Of a stretch of 64,000 nt of DNA, positions 12,301 through 22,680 are shown piece by piece. Under the pieces are notes generated by a model. It did not search any database. It was not told the DNA's origin and was given only the letters and a program-made list of their open reading frames with translations. Within the stretch, counting starts at the first letter, position 1. The number at the start of each line of letters is the position of its first letter. The stretch is from Prinia subflava (Eukaryota > Chordata > Aves > Passeriformes > Cisticolidae): assembly GCF_021018805.1 (NCBI RefSeq), contig NC_086283.1, positions 21,603,662 through 21,667,661 of the forward strand. Reading direction: 5' to 3'. Both the position numbers and the translations under genes were made by a program.

Positions 12301-15300
12301 TTGCCAGGGGATACAGGTGTAATAGAACATCGCTTGGACTAATCAGGGGAAAAATAGGAGGGATTTACAAAGGCGGGAGACATGACAGGCAGCTAACCGT
12401 GTGCCGCATGGCAGGTGCCGGAGTCATGTGAGTTAAACAAAGGAACAATCGAGGGGTGGGATACAGGGAACCCAACAAGTACAAAAGTATAGAAAGCCTA
12501 ACCGATTAAATTAACACACTGCCACATCTGACCTTGCAATTCCCTGGCAATTTTTCATGGATAATTGGTTCTTGAAGTTCCAGGGAACATGGCATTAGCC
12601 TAATTCATCAGCTTTTCAAATCAATACATTTTCTAGCCAGCAATCCTAGGAGGTCAAAACAATTGAGCACTTGAAGTGCTGAAGCTCTGGTTTTTATATT
12701 TTAATCTGGACCAAAACATTTTTGTTCTAAATATTACAGCAGGAATAGAAAAGGGGTTTAAATTTCTATGACCTGATTTCCAGTGTTGTTTGGTAAGGCC
12801 ATCTATATTTTTATTGCACTGAAAACCACTTCCACGGGGAACATCATGATGTTGGATCACAGAAAAGCCAACAGAGAAGCAGATCTTTGGCTTGTCCCTG
12901 GAATAACCCTGGAACGGGTGTGACCTGGTCACACCTGTTGTGACCAGGACAGGAAAGTGACCCAAACAAAGGTATTGAGAGAGATGGTGGCTCACCCAGA
13001 ACTATCAACTAAGACCTGCTGAGAGAACTGCTAGGCAATTACTGCTTTGCACTGAAAATACGCTGTGTAACCTCAGAATTCCACTAATGTGTCACATTAT
13101 TTTGAAGACACAAACATTTGGGTCTGTTTGAATTTAAAACTGGGCTTTAGGGAGAGGATTTGTGGCAAAAGCAGATGATAGGAAAGGTCAGAATCGGGAA
13201 AGTCATGATGGTTTTGCCGAAGAGTGGGATCCTCTGTTATCCATCAGCAGGAGCTCAAGATTCAAGTCCCTTTCTCACCACATGTTTGAGTTCACATCTT
13301 TCATCTCCTAAGAAAATGTACCAGTACATAAAAATATTCTAATACAGGTCTGGTTTGATTTATCTCTTTTAGGTCTGACCTGCTTTGCCAGCAAGAGCAA
13401 CAGAGACTGAACCACAGACTGAAAAAAAAATAATAAATTCTTCAGTTTCTGTGTTTGCCTCAAAAAATAGTGGGGAATATAGTTACAGATCAAAACTAAG
13501 AAATCCAAGTATTTATGGGCAAGTAATTTCCAGAACTGTGGTTTGAGAATTGTTATTGGAGAATGGATATGGGATCACAGCAGGGTCATGGAAAGGGAAT
13601 TAAACTTGTCTTGTCTTGGCTAAAGATGGACATTGCCACCAAGGCAAGGGGCAGGGAAATAAAAAAAGAGAATAAGAAAGGAAAAATCAAACTGGAACCC
13701 ATTTGCAGAACAGTTTCACAGACTGAGCTGTATTCAGATTTTTTAATGGTTTTTTGGACTATGTAGAATTGATTTTTTTGGCAATCAATTTATTTTTCAA
13801 AGAAACAAACTGCCAAAAGCTGCTTCTTATAATACAGTATTCCCAGGCCACAACAGAATGAATTGTTTGAACTCCAGATCTATAAGAGAGGCATTTATAA
13901 TTTGGCAATTAGAAGGGCACAGTGCAGGAATCAGCTGCCTTTGCCATTGTTTTGCTTTAGAAAAAAATGCATTATTCAAAAGAACAGCAAATGGGTTCCA
14001 TAATGGGTACAGCAGATTGTGATTGATAGAAGGAGACACCATTAGGATTGAATGTTTTCTGCTCCATGATGATTATGTAGCATATTTATTTCACTGTTCT
14101 GTCTTGCACTCCTATAAATAGGCTTTTCCTACCTATTCCCAGAGCTGGAATTGTTTTCAGTAACACTCAAATATTGCTCCTATTAACCAGCTGAGGAAAC
14201 AAAATCTGCAAGACGCAGGAATGGTTTATATCCAAAGCAACATCATTAGTTTCAAAATAGATCTCCCAGATACTTCTGTGCTGAGCTGGGAGCCCACTTC
14301 ATTTTTTTTTTTTTTTTTTTAATCTTCATTCTCATCAGCTGCTCAGTTGTTTACACTGCAGCCGCTGATGCAGGGTAGGTGCCTTTTGGTGTCTTTAGGG
14401 GAATATTAAATGGTTGTGATCCTCAGCACCAGCTGACTCTGTTTGGATAGGAGAACCACATTCGATAGATACCAGCCCACAGAATCCAGGAGGGCTGGAT
14501 CCCTCTGGTTTTCCCCTCTCTCTGCTTTCCAAGGTGAGATTTTGGTGAACATTGGGGTCTTTCTGGCTATTTTTATCTCACCATCTGCCCTGATAGTGAG
14601 ATGTCCAACAAGGTAAACACAAAGCTGAGTAAGTCTCTTAAATCTGAAGGATCTGGCCCAAAATTATTCATTTTATTCAAAGATCTACCTGGTTAAAAGA
14701 AAAACAAATTAACTGAACGATCTCTGACCGCTTTGGCTGAAATTGGCCACCAGATTCCCAGTGTTACTGGAGACAGAGGTGTTGGTTGACACCTGAAGCC
14801 AGACATGAGGTGTGTCTGAGCTTCTGGAGCCAAGTCAGAATCTCCAAAGCAGAGGCTTCCATCAGAATCCTCTGCTCCCAAAAAGCAGGAATATTCCCAT
14901 CTCATCAGTTGCTGCTCTGTCACACCAAGGGCTGCCAGGCAGGACATGCAGATGGGGAATGAGATGTGAGAACAGATGTGCTGCAAACCAAGACCAAACC
15001 TTTCCAAGGAGCTGACTAAATCCTCCTTGTAATTCTTCCCATGTTGGTTTTGACTGGGCCATGTGGAAAATAACAAAAAAAGCTAAGAAACTTCTTTTGG
15101 GTCTGCCAAACCTGCCAGACATCTCACCGTTGGAACATCCAGCCTTTCCAAACAAAAACCATGGAGCTCAAACAAACATTCCTCAATAACCTACATAAAC
15201 CCACCATCAGCCATCAATGGGCAATTTGGGAAACACAGTGACATTTGGAGAGGGCCCTGCTTCTCGTCATACACAGGTTTCCAAATTCTAAAATGTTTTT

Positions 15301-18300
15301 GGGTATTTTTCAGTGAATATAGGCAGGAAGTTTTCCTGGAGGGAGGAGCTGCCGGGCCTCACTTACGCCACAATCCCGGAGAGGTGGAACATCTCTGCAG
15401 TGAGGTAGGACAGGTAGCTGTACAGGAACACAAAGAGGGGCTCGATGACGCGGATGTCCTTGGTGAAGCGCGTGGTGAAGGCGGCAGTGAACCCGAAACT
15501 CAGCCCCACTAAAACTCCTCCCAGCCCAACCACAAAGAATTTTCCAACTCCAGCAAAAACATCCATGCTTTTTATGGTCGGCATCTCGCAGAAAGAGCGA
15601 AAGAGTTTATAGAGCACCTTGGGGGGGAAAGGAAAGAGGGAAACAGCTGTTAACTGGATGTTCACCAGATGTAGTCATGACACCAAATACACTGCTGGAA
15701 TTTCTGCCAGTGCAGCACCACCTCCTGCCCAGGAGGTCTGGCTGCTACCAGGGGACTGCTGTGGCCCTCACGAACATTTCTGTCCCCAGATGTGGAGTCA
15801 AAGAGAAACCTGAAAATTTCTAAGTTCACCTGAATGCTGCCCAGGACCTCAGGCCAGAGAACTGGACCAGGAGTCCTCTGCTAGGAGGGGTTGTTGATGC
15901 CTTTTTCTCCAACAAATCACAGAATCATTGACATTGGAAAAGCCCTCCCAAATCATCAAGCCCAATCATTAACGCAGCACTGCCATGTTCACCTTGAAAC
16001 CATATCCCCAAGTGCCACATCCACACGATTTTTAAACATTTGCAGGTGTGGTGACTCCCCCACTTCCCTGGGCAGCCTGTACCAATACTTGACTGCCTTT
16101 TCCATTAAGAAGTTTTCCCTGATAGCCAATCTAAACCTCTCCTGGTGACACTTGAGACCATTTCCTCTCATCCTGTCACTTGTTCCCTGGGAGAAAAGAC
16201 CAACCCCCCACCTGGCTACGACCTCATTTCAAGGAGCAGCAGAAGGTAATAAAGTCTTCCTTGACACTCCTTTTCTGCAGGCTGAGATCTCCCATCCCAT
16301 CACTCAGCACCATCCTCTGCAGGGTAAATACCCCAGTTCAGGCTGGCTCTTACCACGGTCACGGCGTCGTTGAGGAGCGATTCCCCAAAAACCAGGATGT
16401 GCAGCTTCTCATTGACGTGGATCTCCTCGAAGACGGCCAGCACGGCCACGGGGTCCACGGCAGCGATGAGGCTGCCAAACAGGAGGTTGTGCAGCAGGGA
16501 CACGTCCTGCAGCCGGAAGGCTTTCACCTGGCAGATCCCATACAGGGAAAAGCCAATCCCAAACACGTTCCAGATGGTCCCCACCACCGCGTAGAGCAGG
16601 ATGGTGCCGATGTTCTCGAAAAAGGGGCGGCTGGGCATGAAGTAGCCGGCGTCCAGCACAATGGGGGGCAGGAGGTAGAGGAAAAAGATGTCGCTGTCCA
16701 TCACTGGTGGTGACCTATCATTTAATCCATAGATTATTCCCCCCATGATGAGTCCCACAAATATCAGCAAACAGCTCTCGGGAACGACGGAAGGCAGCTT
16801 GTTGTAGAGATGGAACCCTGGAGGGCATGGAGAGATAAAACTGGTGTTATCTCACCAGCCCAGACCCTCAGAAGGTCCCCACACTCCCACGGTCAGCAGG
16901 TTACACCTCGGAGCAGCACAAATAAATTCACACAGTGAGGGCGAAGTTGCTCAGAAATTGGTCAGAAAATCTAAAAATTACTGAAAATACCAGGTTTTCT
17001 CAAATTACTGTCTGTTCACACCTCATTTCACATTCATAGCATAGGGTTAGAGAAATATACTGAGGTAATAAGCAAAAAGTAATAATCTGCCTAAATAAAA
17101 CAGTATTTGGAACTATTAGTTATGTAATCTAATCAGCAGCCCATCTTCAGCACTAACAGAAATAGAAACTTCTAATTTTAAACACACAGATTCAATACAT
17201 TAAAATAAAAAAAAAAATCACAAAACCCCTTTCAATTAATTATAAAAAGGTCCGTTTTTAATGGTATTGATTCATTAGCATTTAAAGCTAAAAAGCTAAA
17301 AATGTCCAGTCAAGCCAGTCTTTGTGCAATGCCCAAGACTAGAACAACCACCACAAGTACAAGGTGAGCTGTTAAAAGTAATTGAAAGAAACCTAATTAG
17401 AATAAGAATAGTAATTTTTAAAAATCTCTGATCCTTATTATGTCTTCTTGCATGTGACTAGAATTAGGGTCTCATTATGTAACATGAAACTAGTCAGACA
17501 AAAAATCTGAAAAATTCTGATCAAACCCAATCTTAGAGACTTCTTCTTTCTGAGGAAAAGAAATACAAGAAAAAAATGCAGTAAAATAACTTTTTAAGCA
17601 GTAATTTAACAGAACTGAAGACAATTCCTGGAGAAAAAAAATTATATAATTTTCACTTCCTGTGCGCAGTTTTTCAGAGGAAAATATAAAAAGATCAGAT
17701 TCCTTGCATAACTTAAAGCTTTCTTAGATGGCCTTGCACAGACAATCAATGCACAGAAATTTTATTTTAGGCTGTGTAACACCCTGGACATGGATGGAAT
17801 TATTCCTTGGCCAGACACAGGACATTTTTAGAAGAATAAGGAATCTTCATTTTAAGATGACGATGTCAGTGGACCACCTGCACAGAGTGTGGCTGGCAAG
17901 GAAATCGAGATGAACACAGACCTTGGTGTGTCCTGCATTTTAATCAAATTCCTCCTCCTGGAAAGCCATCATTTTTCTTCCTAGCAGCAACAGCACTCCC
18001 AGGTGTTAATTTCTAGATGGAAAACCACCATTTCTAACCTAAAATGCGACTGGTTTTCCACCTGTGCAGTGTCTCTGGTACATATTCTGCAAATTTCAAG
18101 GGTTTGACATGTTACCTCAGGCTCCAAATCAGAGAGGAGGTGGAGCAAAGGCCACCCCTGCCCACACCATTCCCACAGAGATTCCCCATCACTCCTCATC
18201 GTCTCAGGAGGCCTCACCTATTTTGGCCAAGGATGCCAGCATGATCCAGAGCGTGATTTCAAAGGGGACCTGGACGTGCTGATAATCCAGAGAGAAGAAC

Positions 18301-18473
18301 GCGTGCTCCAAGGAGTCGTTTCCCTGGGATTCCTCGGCAGCCCAGCTGATGTTCTCCAGGATCGAATCCTCCAGCAGCGGCTCCTGCAGGGCTCCCACCC
18401 AGGGGGCTTGGAGGATGCAGGAGAGACAGGACCCAGCCAGGACAGCTGCAGCTCTGTGTCCCTGGCTCTCCAT
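266..18473 (-). CDS. SLC9A2-like: NHE2-like Na+/H+ exchanger (SLC9A2-like), 9 coding exons, 3' partial
   Basis: This is a plasma-membrane Na+/H+ antiporter that would exchange extracellular Na+ for cytosolic H+. Nine exons join with consistent phases: 18473-18218, 16817-16354, 15617-15367, 11624-11407, 7831-7635, 4367-4278, 2116-2046, 978-814 and 380-266 (1827 nt, 609 codons). In order the protein shows a short hydrophobic N-terminus, two N-glycosylation sequons (NIS, NDS), [16 protein letters not shown], the inhibitor-binding segment [30 protein letters not shown], the ion-site motif [23 protein letters not shown], and a CHP-binding helix ([20 protein letters not shown]). The transporter domain resembles NHE2 most ([29 protein letters not shown]). 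Exon 7 is more NHE1-like ([11 protein letters not shown]). No stop or frameshift is seen. The distal cytoplasmic tail lies outside the window. Its place beside SH3BGRL, not in an SLC9A2/SLC9A4 pair, suggests a separate paralogue. Confidence 0.9.
381..813 (-). other. SLC9A2-like intron 8
   Basis: Short intron of 433 bp between exons 8 and 9. No repeat or additional exon is recognised. Confidence 0.75.
814..978 (-). CDS. SLC9A2-like: SLC9A2-like coding exon 8
   Basis: 165 bp, acceptor TTCTCCAACAG|, donor CCTTCCT|GTGAGC. It encodes [37 protein letters not shown] and [10 protein letters not shown]. These correspond to the rest of the CHP-binding helix and the QPKSSIVSLYKKLE region of NHE2. Without splicing, the frame reaches a TGA that overlaps the donor. 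Confidence 0.92.
1080..1124. repeat. 10-bp tandem repeat (TTCCATTAAA)n
   Basis: About 4.5 copies of the unit TTCCATTAAA, the last copies degenerating to TTCCATTACA and TCCCATTAGG. Confidence 0.85.
1351..1470 (-). mobile_element. CR1 LINE 3' fragment
   Basis: The plus strand reads as the complement of a CR1 3' end: TAGGTTGGAAAAGACCTCTG followed by AGATCATCAA. Only the first ~50 bp are convincing. Confidence 0.55.
2046..2116 (-). CDS. SLC9A2-like: SLC9A2-like coding exon 7
   Basis: 71 bp, found by translating between canonical sites CCTCTTTAG|TTCTTG and AAAGACAA|GTAAGG. It encodes [11 protein letters not shown], then [13 protein letters not shown], the juxtamembrane segment that leads into the CHP-binding helix. 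The family cysteine in GIEDxCGH is serine here. It is too short to show up as a long open frame. Confidence 0.88.
2920..3071 (+). mobile_element. CR1 LINE 3' fragment
   Basis: Reads in CR1 sense: GGGCCAGGCTGGACGGGGCT, then GGTCCCTTCCAACCCAAACT and a terminal TGATTCTGTG. 5'-truncated, as is usual for CR1. Confidence 0.8.
3697..3840 (-). mobile_element. CR1 LINE 3' fragment
   Basis: Begins AGAATCACAGAATGGTTAGG, then CCATGGGCAGGGACACCTTC and CCCAACCCGGCCTTGAA, the reverse complement of a CR1 3' end. Confidence 0.8.
4278..4367 (-). CDS. SLC9A2-like: SLC9A2-like coding exon 6
   Basis: 90 bp, exactly 30 codons in phase 0, between CACTTTGCAG| and CATTCGG|GTAAGT. It encodes [20 protein letters not shown] then VGEQIHIR, the end of the last membrane segment and the start of the cytoplasmic tail. 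Confidence 0.92.
4368..7634 (-). other. SLC9A2-like intron 5
   Basis: 3267 bp intron. Open frames here are short and unrelated to known proteins. I see no clear repeat. Confidence 0.7.
7635..7831 (-). CDS. SLC9A2-like: SLC9A2-like coding exon 5
   Basis: 197 bp, acceptor GCTTTTCAG|, donor ATACAG|GTAAAA. It encodes [44 protein letters not shown] and [10 protein letters not shown]. The invariant arginine of GGLRGA is present. The loop after LLP is about two residues shorter than in mammalian NHE2 as I recall it. Confidence 0.92.
9345..9585 (-). mobile_element. CR1 LINE 3' fragment
   Basis: Reverse-complement CR1: GATTGGAAAAGTCCTCCAAG, CAGCACTGCCAAGGCCACCA, CCCTGGGCACCCCATTCCAA and AACCCTTTCCATGAAGAAAT. 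Confidence 0.8.
10690..10790 (+). mobile_element. CR1-like LINE fragment
   Basis: GGCAGGGTGTTGGACCAGAT followed by GATCTCCACAGGCCCCTGCC and AACCTCAGCGATT matches the sense 3' end of CR1, but it is short and diverged. Confidence 0.55.
11407..11624 (-). CDS. SLC9A2-like: SLC9A2-like coding exon 4
   Basis: 218 bp, acceptor CTTCCTCAG|, donor GGCACTTG|GTAGGG. It encodes [55 protein letters not shown] and FCLIWRAL, a close match to the corresponding NHE segment. Confidence 0.93.
11975..12526 (-). mobile_element. Solo ERV long terminal repeat
   Basis: On the minus strand the block starts TGTGGCAGTGTG and has GC-rich U3/R sequence. It carries an AATAAA at 12175-12180 followed by a C/T-rich stretch, as in retroviral R-U5. 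The 6-bp word TCTGAC occurs at 11969-11974 and again at 12527-12532, flanking the block like a class II ERV target-site duplication. The inner end (plus-strand TCCGTTGG) is not the canonical TG, so the boundary near 11975-11985 is uncertain. No gag, pol or env sequence adjoins it, so it is a solo LTR. Confidence 0.7.
14302..14320. repeat. Poly(T) tract
   Basis: Uninterrupted run of 19 T. Confidence 0.95.
15367..15617 (-). CDS. SLC9A2-like: SLC9A2-like coding exon 3
   Basis: 251 bp with acceptor CCCCCCAAG| and donor GTGGC|GTAAGT. It encodes [46 protein letters not shown] and [10 protein letters not shown], which are conserved transmembrane segments of NHE1-5. It starts in phase 0 and ends in phase 2. 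Confidence 0.93.
15618..16353 (-). other. SLC9A2-like intron 2
   Basis: 736 bp intron; more than half is a CR1 fragment (about 15915-16325) that ends within about 30 bp of the exon 2 donor. Confidence 0.8.
15915..16325 (-). mobile_element. CR1 LINE 3' fragment
   Basis: Reverse-complement CR1, ~400 bp: TCACAGAATCATTGACATTG, GCAGCACTGCCATGTTCACC, TAAGAAGTTTTCCCTGATAG and CTCATCCTGTCACTTGTTCC. One of the longest CR1 pieces here. Confidence 0.85.
16354..16817 (-). CDS. SLC9A2-like: SLC9A2-like coding exon 2 (core transporter)
   Basis: 464 bp, entered in phase 1 after CCCTCCAG and left in phase 0 at ACCGTG|GTAAGA. It encodes [57 protein letters not shown] and [10 protein letters not shown]. These are the inhibitor-binding helix and the catalytic ND motif of the NHE family. 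It is the longest conserved exon of the gene. Confidence 0.95.
16818..18217 (-). other. SLC9A2-like intron 1
   Basis: 1400 bp AT-rich intron. No repeat family or extra exon is recognised. Confidence 0.75.
18218..18473 (-). CDS. SLC9A2-like: SLC9A2-like coding exon 1
   Basis: Codons 1-85 plus one base. The ATG at 18473 (GACATGG) is the only ATG in this open frame, which stays open upstream to a stop at 18585-18587; a GTG at 18488 is not a credible eukaryotic start. The N-terminus has a hydrophobic, signal-like stretch ([21 protein letters not shown]). Next come NIS and NDS sequons, then the first conserved membrane segment [15 protein letters not shown]. The donor is ATAG|GTGAGG. An upstream non-coding or N-terminal exon cannot be excluded. 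Confidence 0.8.
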
Positions 18474-19592
18474 GTCCCTGGAAGCCACAGCTGCTCCCGC
18501 TGTGGTGGGTGAGTGGTTGGAAGTGCTGATGGAGACACCGCCGCTTGTGGGGGCAGCTGCAGAGGGAGGAGCAAATGCTCCACCTCAGGCTGGTTTCCCT
18601 CCCTGGCCCATCAGTTTCCAGCTCGGAGATCCCACTGCAGAGTGGTGCTTTTTGATGCCACATGCCCAAAGAGGAGCTCCTTCTGTGGATGCTTCCTTGA
18701 GGAAATGCCTCATGTGCCCTCAGACAAATGATACAACTCACATTTTAGTCCCAACTCTTGATGTGGTTTGGCTCCCAGACCTTCATAAACCTCTCTTGAA
18801 GGGAAAAAAATAACCTTCACTGCTGTTAGAACAGACAGAGTTGACAGAATAGATCTCATAAAAAAACCCCATCCCTAAACAGCTCCAACACACAGCGGGC
18901 TTCCCTGGATTTCTGCAGTGCCCACACAAAGAACACAACACAAACATTACAGGCAATCAGTCTTCATTTGATAAAACAAACAGATCACCCAGTTTGCTGG
19001 GCTAAATACAGAGCTGCAGGAATGGAGGGCACCTGTGAGGACAAATAAGACTCTACAATTGCTTAAAGCTTCCTATGAAAAAGATTAACAGGAAAAGTTC
19101 TCTTTATCTCTCTTGAAAACAGCATCAAAACCTAAGTTGCTCAGAATCATTGGAAAAATGGAAAAATAAAGGTAGTTGCAGCAGTGTTTAACATATTTTA
19201 ACAAAACAGTGGAGAAAAAATGTATTGGGTCAAATTCCTCCATTGTGAAGCTTCGTTTAGGTTGATGATGTTTCAAGGGGCACAAATTTAGCCCAAAGAA
19301 CATTGGTAATTAAAATCTGGGGCCCGGGGCTGTAACCAGACGGATCGATGGCCTATTTGTTCCCTTCAGCTGCCTGAGTGACACCAAAATCAAGTGCCAG
19401 TGACAGGCTGGTGACCCAATTCTGAGCTGTGGGGGTCCAGGACACAGATCCTGGGCCTCAGCACCATGTGACCTCCCTGTTCCTCATCCCATTTGTAAAG
19501 CAAGAGGAGGATACATTTTGGAGGACACGAGGGATGCAGTGATACCCTTGAGGAGAGACTTCTTTGTGCTTTACCAGGGTTCGTTTGAATTT

Positions 19593-19740
19593 CATAGAAT
19601 CCCACTATCCCAGGTTGCTCCAAGCTCCATCCCTTGGACACTTCCAGGGTAGCCACAGCTTCTCTGGAAAACCTGTGCCAAGGCCACCCCACCCTCATAG
19701 GGAGGAGTTTCTTCCTAACATCGAACAAGAAATCACTCAT
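19593..19740 (-). mobile_element. CR1 LINE 3' fragment
   Basis: TCATAGAATCCCACTATCCC, CAGGTTGCTCCAAGCTCCAT, GACACTTCCAGGGTAGCCAC and GAGTTTCTTCCTAACATCGA are the complement of a CR1 3' end; an internal piece is missing near the tail. Confidence 0.75.
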
Positions 19741-20278
19741 TACTCTGAAGAGGGGAGAACAGTGCTCCTAACAGCAATTAAGAAGTAATTAAGAAATTAT
19801 ATAGCCAGAGGAAGAGCAATGGAAGCAGCTCTGAGCCTGGGCTCACATCCCAAGCCATCATATTTTCCTCTTTCTGTTGAAATACTGGGTGTTAAAGTTA
19901 CGGGTCTGAGGACTTGTTCCATTTGGCAGCATGGAAGAGAAGTTCTGCCAACCTCCCATTCCCCTGCAGCCCCAAATGATCCATTTTGTCTTTTGTTATT
20001 CTCACCAAAAAAAAGGCAAAAAAGTTAAATGCTCACCTACACTTCCCTTAAGCCAAAAATGAAATGTTTGCATCTTGGAGGAGGAAAAAGCCTTGCAGTG
20101 GGGAGTTCAGCAGCATCCTGGGAACTGGTTTTGTGTGTCGAATCTATATTTATTTAATAATAGCATCAGAAAAAACCAACAGAGCTGGGATAGAATTTGA
20201 GGAATTTGAACAGAATTTGAGGAACCTTGACAGGCAGGATAATTTTAAAATATGGTCCATTTTTCAAAGAAAGCTAGC

Positions 20279-20328
20279 TTATAAAATCATTAAGATTGGA
20301 AAAGACCTCTAAGACCACCAAGTTCATT
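20279..20328 (-). mobile_element. CR1 LINE terminal fragment
   Basis: About 50 bp: TATAAAATCATTAAGATTGG, AAAAGACCTCTAAGACCACC, AAGTTC. This is only the extreme CR1 3' end. Confidence 0.6.
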
Positions 20329-20883
20329 ATATACTAGCTACAAATAAGCCAAAAGCCAAAGAAAAAATGCTCTTCCAAAGTTCTGTGATTACAGAATTTG
20401 TGCTGTTCCTCTGGTAACAGCTATTGATATTATTGATCCACTTTTTCACGTGAGCACCATTTGATCTGATGTTTATGGACAGCCTTTCATTTTTTCCCTA
20501 ATGTAAGGCTCTTTCCTACCTTTTTCAGTCTCCAGGTCGGATTTTAATCCCCACAATTGTGCTGACAGGCACCTTGCTTCTGGTGGAATGAGGAAGACTG
20601 GGAGAAGAACAGAGTTATTGTGTGATGTGATACCAGTGACCAAAATTCAGGCTCCTGAAATAAAAACATTACATTTCTGCATGTTTTTCCCCGGGGAACA
20701 CCCCCCTCCTAACCATGACTCCATAAGCACCATTTATCCCTGAGGGAGCTCTTGGCTTTCCCCAGGGAAACCCTTCAGAGCTCTCTGCTGACCTCTGGGA
20801 CAGATATTTGGGAGCACCCAGGAGATATTTTAGTGGTACCACCTTTTTTTGTTGCTGTTTTTTGGTCCTTTTCAGAAGTAAAC

Positions 20884-20907
20884 TTTTTTTTTTTTTTTTT
20901 TTTTTTT
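20884..20907. repeat. Poly(T) tract
   Basis: Run of 24 T. Confidence 0.95.
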
Positions 20908-22274
20908 CCAGCTTACCCTAAAAAGCTCCAAACCACTCATCCCACTTCCCCTTCAGGGAAGGATTCCACCCGCAGCTATTGAAGGCAGCAGGAACAGGAA
21001 ACACTGGAAAACCCCGAGCCACCACGTGAGGTCTGTCAGCACATCACAGGCCAGGGGAACACTGAAAAGTAACTTGGTGGTGCAGGGAGCTGGGGAGCTT
21101 GGTGGACACCCAGAACCCAGGCAGGCTGAGGTTTAATATAACATCAGGGATCCCAGTGAAAAATCTGGGTTTAGGGAGAATTCGAACAAAATTACATTGA
21201 GCAGCTGGAATATTGAATAAGGAACAAGTTAAAAGAATATATCTCAGCAGAGACGTGAGCACATTCTGCCTCCTTACCAGTGAGATCTGGGATATTTAAT
21301 TCATGGATTTTACCTCAGTATGGAGAATAGTTCCTGTTTATTGGCTGCCCCCAGGACACCACACCCTGGTCCCACATATTGTCAGGAGAAATCCATGCTT
21401 TCCGTGAAGTTTTTTACCTGCTGGAGGCAGCCTTTTGCTTCTCTTCATGGAATGAATATAAGCAGGTGGCTATTTCCAAGGATGTCTTTGTTATATAAAA
21501 ATATTCAATAAAACTGTCCCCAATCCATTTGCCTGTGATCAGTGACCTGTCCTTGCTGTTTGATGGCTGAGCTGGAGCAGAGCCTGGACAGGAAAGGGAG
21601 CTGTGCCTGTGGCCATTCCCATGCAAACACCAGCACCACACACAGCATTTCACACTCTGATTGTATAAATTTGATGCGTGCAATATGGATGTTTCTTCTT
21701 CCTATTCCAGCAAAGGGTTTTTTTATAATTAAACTACCAGGAAAGAGGAACAAAATGTGGTAATTTAAAACTTCAAGGCAAGATTTTCAGGAAATTCATT
21801 TGTAGTTCTGTTCCTTATTCCATTACGTTCATAAATCTCACTCATTTGAAACAAAGAACCAACACAGCTTAAAATTAAAAAAAAAAAGTGACAGCAGGTC
21901 TGGGAGTTCTGTAACTCATCTTCGTTAACTGTTGTTACCTCTCAGATTAGTAATTAATTATTGAAATGTCAACTTTGTATGGTTGAGCAATAGAGAAATG
22001 GAATAAATGGTCCGTGGGCCTTAGAAATTTGGCAATGGAAAGCAGAAGTGTGTCATCACTACAGATGGGGAATGAGAACAAAAAGCAGCAGCACAGCAGA
22101 TTAAGAAATTGTACTCTTGCACAAAATTAGAAACTTTTTTGAGGAGGATCAAGAATCCCTAAATAGCAAATCAGAGCCCAGAAAAGGAAAGCCTCAGTGT
22201 CCCAACACAGGAGTGAGAGGCAAGGCAACCCTTCCTGCACCAGCATGGGGAGACAGGGAGAAAAGATAAAAAAG

Positions 22275-22680
22275 ATCATGGCATGACAGATTGGTTTGGG
22301 TTGGAAGGGACTTCAAAAATCATCCAGTGTTACCCCTTGCCATAGGTAGGGACACCTTCCACTATCTCAGGGTGCTCCAAGCCCTATCCAATCTGGCCTT
22401 GGACACTTCCAGGGATGCAGGGGCAACCACAGCTGCTCTGGGCAACCTGTGCCAGGGCCTCCCCACCCCCACAGCCAGGAAGTTCTTCCCAATATCCCAT
22501 CTCACTCTGCCCTCTGGCATAGGAAGCCTTCCCCCTTATCCAGTCACTTTGGGCCCTCTCCCTTGTCCATCTCCGGCTCTCTCGGAGTCCCTTCAGGCAC
22601 TGGAAGGGGCTCTAAGCTCTCTCCAGAGCCTTTTCTTTTCCACAGCCTCCCCACCTCTCCCAGCCTGGCTCCATAATAGA
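22275..22680 (-). mobile_element. CR1 LINE 3' fragment
   Basis: About 400 bp of reverse-complement CR1: GGTTTGGGTTGGAAGGGACT, GGTAGGGACACCTTCCACTA, TCCAATCTGGCCTTGGACAC and GGGCAACCTGTGCCAGGGCC. Long open frames over it are repeat-derived. Confidence 0.85.

Larger units (their letters stand above)
11625..15366 (-). other. SLC9A2-like intron between exons 3 and 4
   Basis: 3742 bp intron hosting the solo LTR (about 11975-12526) and a 19-T run at 14302-14320. No additional exon is recognised. Confidence 0.75.

Noticed and set aside
11979..12431. 150-codon open frame over the LTR
   Set aside because: Lies inside the solo LTR and is antisense to it; no retroviral protein similarity.
16180..16713. 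Plus-strand 177-codon open frame
   Set aside because: Antisense of SLC9A2-like exon 2 plus the adjoining CR1.
18474..18488. GTG at 18488 as an N-terminal extension of the exchanger
   Set aside because: Non-ATG start without support; the ATG at 18473 has a good context and precedes the signal-like stretch.
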